DNA of 64,000 nucleotides from NCBI GenBank assembly GCA_025999255.1, contig BNXB01000002.1, forward strand, positions 1 to 64,000, in the 5' to 3' direction. The DNA is from Bacteroidia bacterium (GTDB lineage Bacteria > Bacteroidota > Bacteroidia > Bacteroidales > Azobacteroidaceae). Under the pieces are notes generated by a model, which was not told the DNA's origin, did not search any database, and was given only the letters and a program-made list of their open reading frames with translations. The translations under genes were made by a program, and so were the position numbers. Shown piece after piece: positions 63,917-64,000 of the stretch (position 1 is its first letter; every line of letters starts with the position of its first letter).

Positions 63917-64000
63917 TAGGGAGTTATAGGGGAGTTACAGGGAGTTACAAGGAATTATAGGAATAGGCTAACCTATTCTTTTAACTCCCTGTAACTCCCT
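63917..64000. repeat. Inverted array of 10-base GGGAGTTACA units, copy B
   Basis: Units AGGGAGTTAT, GGGGAGTTAC, AGGGAGTTAC and AAGGAATTAT (63917-63958) face reversed units (63979 to the window edge), with AATAGG-CTAA-CCTATT at the centre (63962-63977). It lies directly upstream of mmdA and continues past the window. Confidence 0.85.

Noticed and set aside
1-64000. CRISPR arrays, tRNA and rRNA genes, prophage
   Set aside because: The repeats seen are palindromic or tandem without spacers, no cloverleaf or rRNA-like stretch was noticed in the gaps, and the holin-like gene stands alone in a chromosomal trio common to the phylum.

Overview
The window looks like a chromosome segment of an anaerobic member of the order Bacteroidales. 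Support comes from a complete PorP-K-L-M-N type IX secretion cluster, the Bacteroidota promoter pattern (TTG or TTTG, 19-21 bases, then TAnnTTTG) before many genes, lipoproteins and outer-membrane porins typical of the phylum, few Shine-Dalgarno sites, and a sodium-pumping methylmalonyl-CoA decarboxylase locus typical of propionate formers. An Odoribacteraceae-like source is my guess. Most of the window has ordinary moderate-to-low GC; positions 37-44 kb are visibly richer in GC.

Layout. 1-0.64 kb: start of a large secreted surface protein that runs off the left edge. 0.64-1.3 kb: a long non-coding stretch with several short repeats. 1.3-6.3 kb (minus): housekeeping genes (yitT-like, rsgA, frr, pyrH, biotin ligase, MmcQ-like, small antitoxin-like protein, YraN). 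6.4-10.3 kb (plus): small ribbon-helix-helix-like protein, cyclophilin lipoprotein, tadA-like deaminase, epimerase, methyltransferase, cobalamin adenosyltransferase, DUF2795. 10.3-17.3 kb (minus): six-gene efflux operon with three adaptor lipoproteins, a MacB-type permease, its ATPase and a TolC-like protein. 17.5-23.7 kb (plus): type IX secretion core, followed by a possible chromate-transporter remnant. 23.8-26.8 kb (minus): PEP-synthase-like protein with receiver-like domains. 27-29.5 kb (plus): gdhA, dus and a predicted small RNA. 29.5-31.6 kb: a GH73/LysM hydrolase, cytidine deaminase and a LolD-type ATPase. 31.6-32.3 kb: a decayed insertion sequence. 32.3-34.2 kb (minus): DUF1080 lipoprotein and a holin/YtxH small membrane protein cluster. 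34.3-36.8 kb (plus): guaA and apbE.

36.9-43.9 kb (plus) is the most distinctive region: porin, imelysin lipoprotein, di-haem oxidoreductase, second porin, mono-haem lipoprotein and a tandem Rid-like protein, behind a clear promoter. I infer a metal- or haem-linked envelope redox and uptake system. Imelysin next to a di-haem oxidoreductase is a known pairing; the rest of the assembly I do not recognise as a described system.

43.9-64 kb: proB, a DUF2089/YIP1 pair with a truncated hydrolase stub, a MarR regulator, a membrane protein with a Nudix-like tail, lipA, a DPP4-type peptidase, a GSCFA protein, dxs, a trkA-trkH potassium uptake pair, a GH13 amylase, an RRM RNA-binding protein with a long leader, and the decarboxylase locus (beta subunit, biotin carrier, lamin-tail/OadG fusion, carboxyltransferase). 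The carboxyltransferase gene is bracketed by large inverted arrays of a 10-base repeat. Biotin ligase (4.6-5.3 kb) and cobalamin adenosyltransferase (9.4 kb) would supply cofactors for this propionate pathway. No tRNA, rRNA, CRISPR array or intact mobile element was seen.
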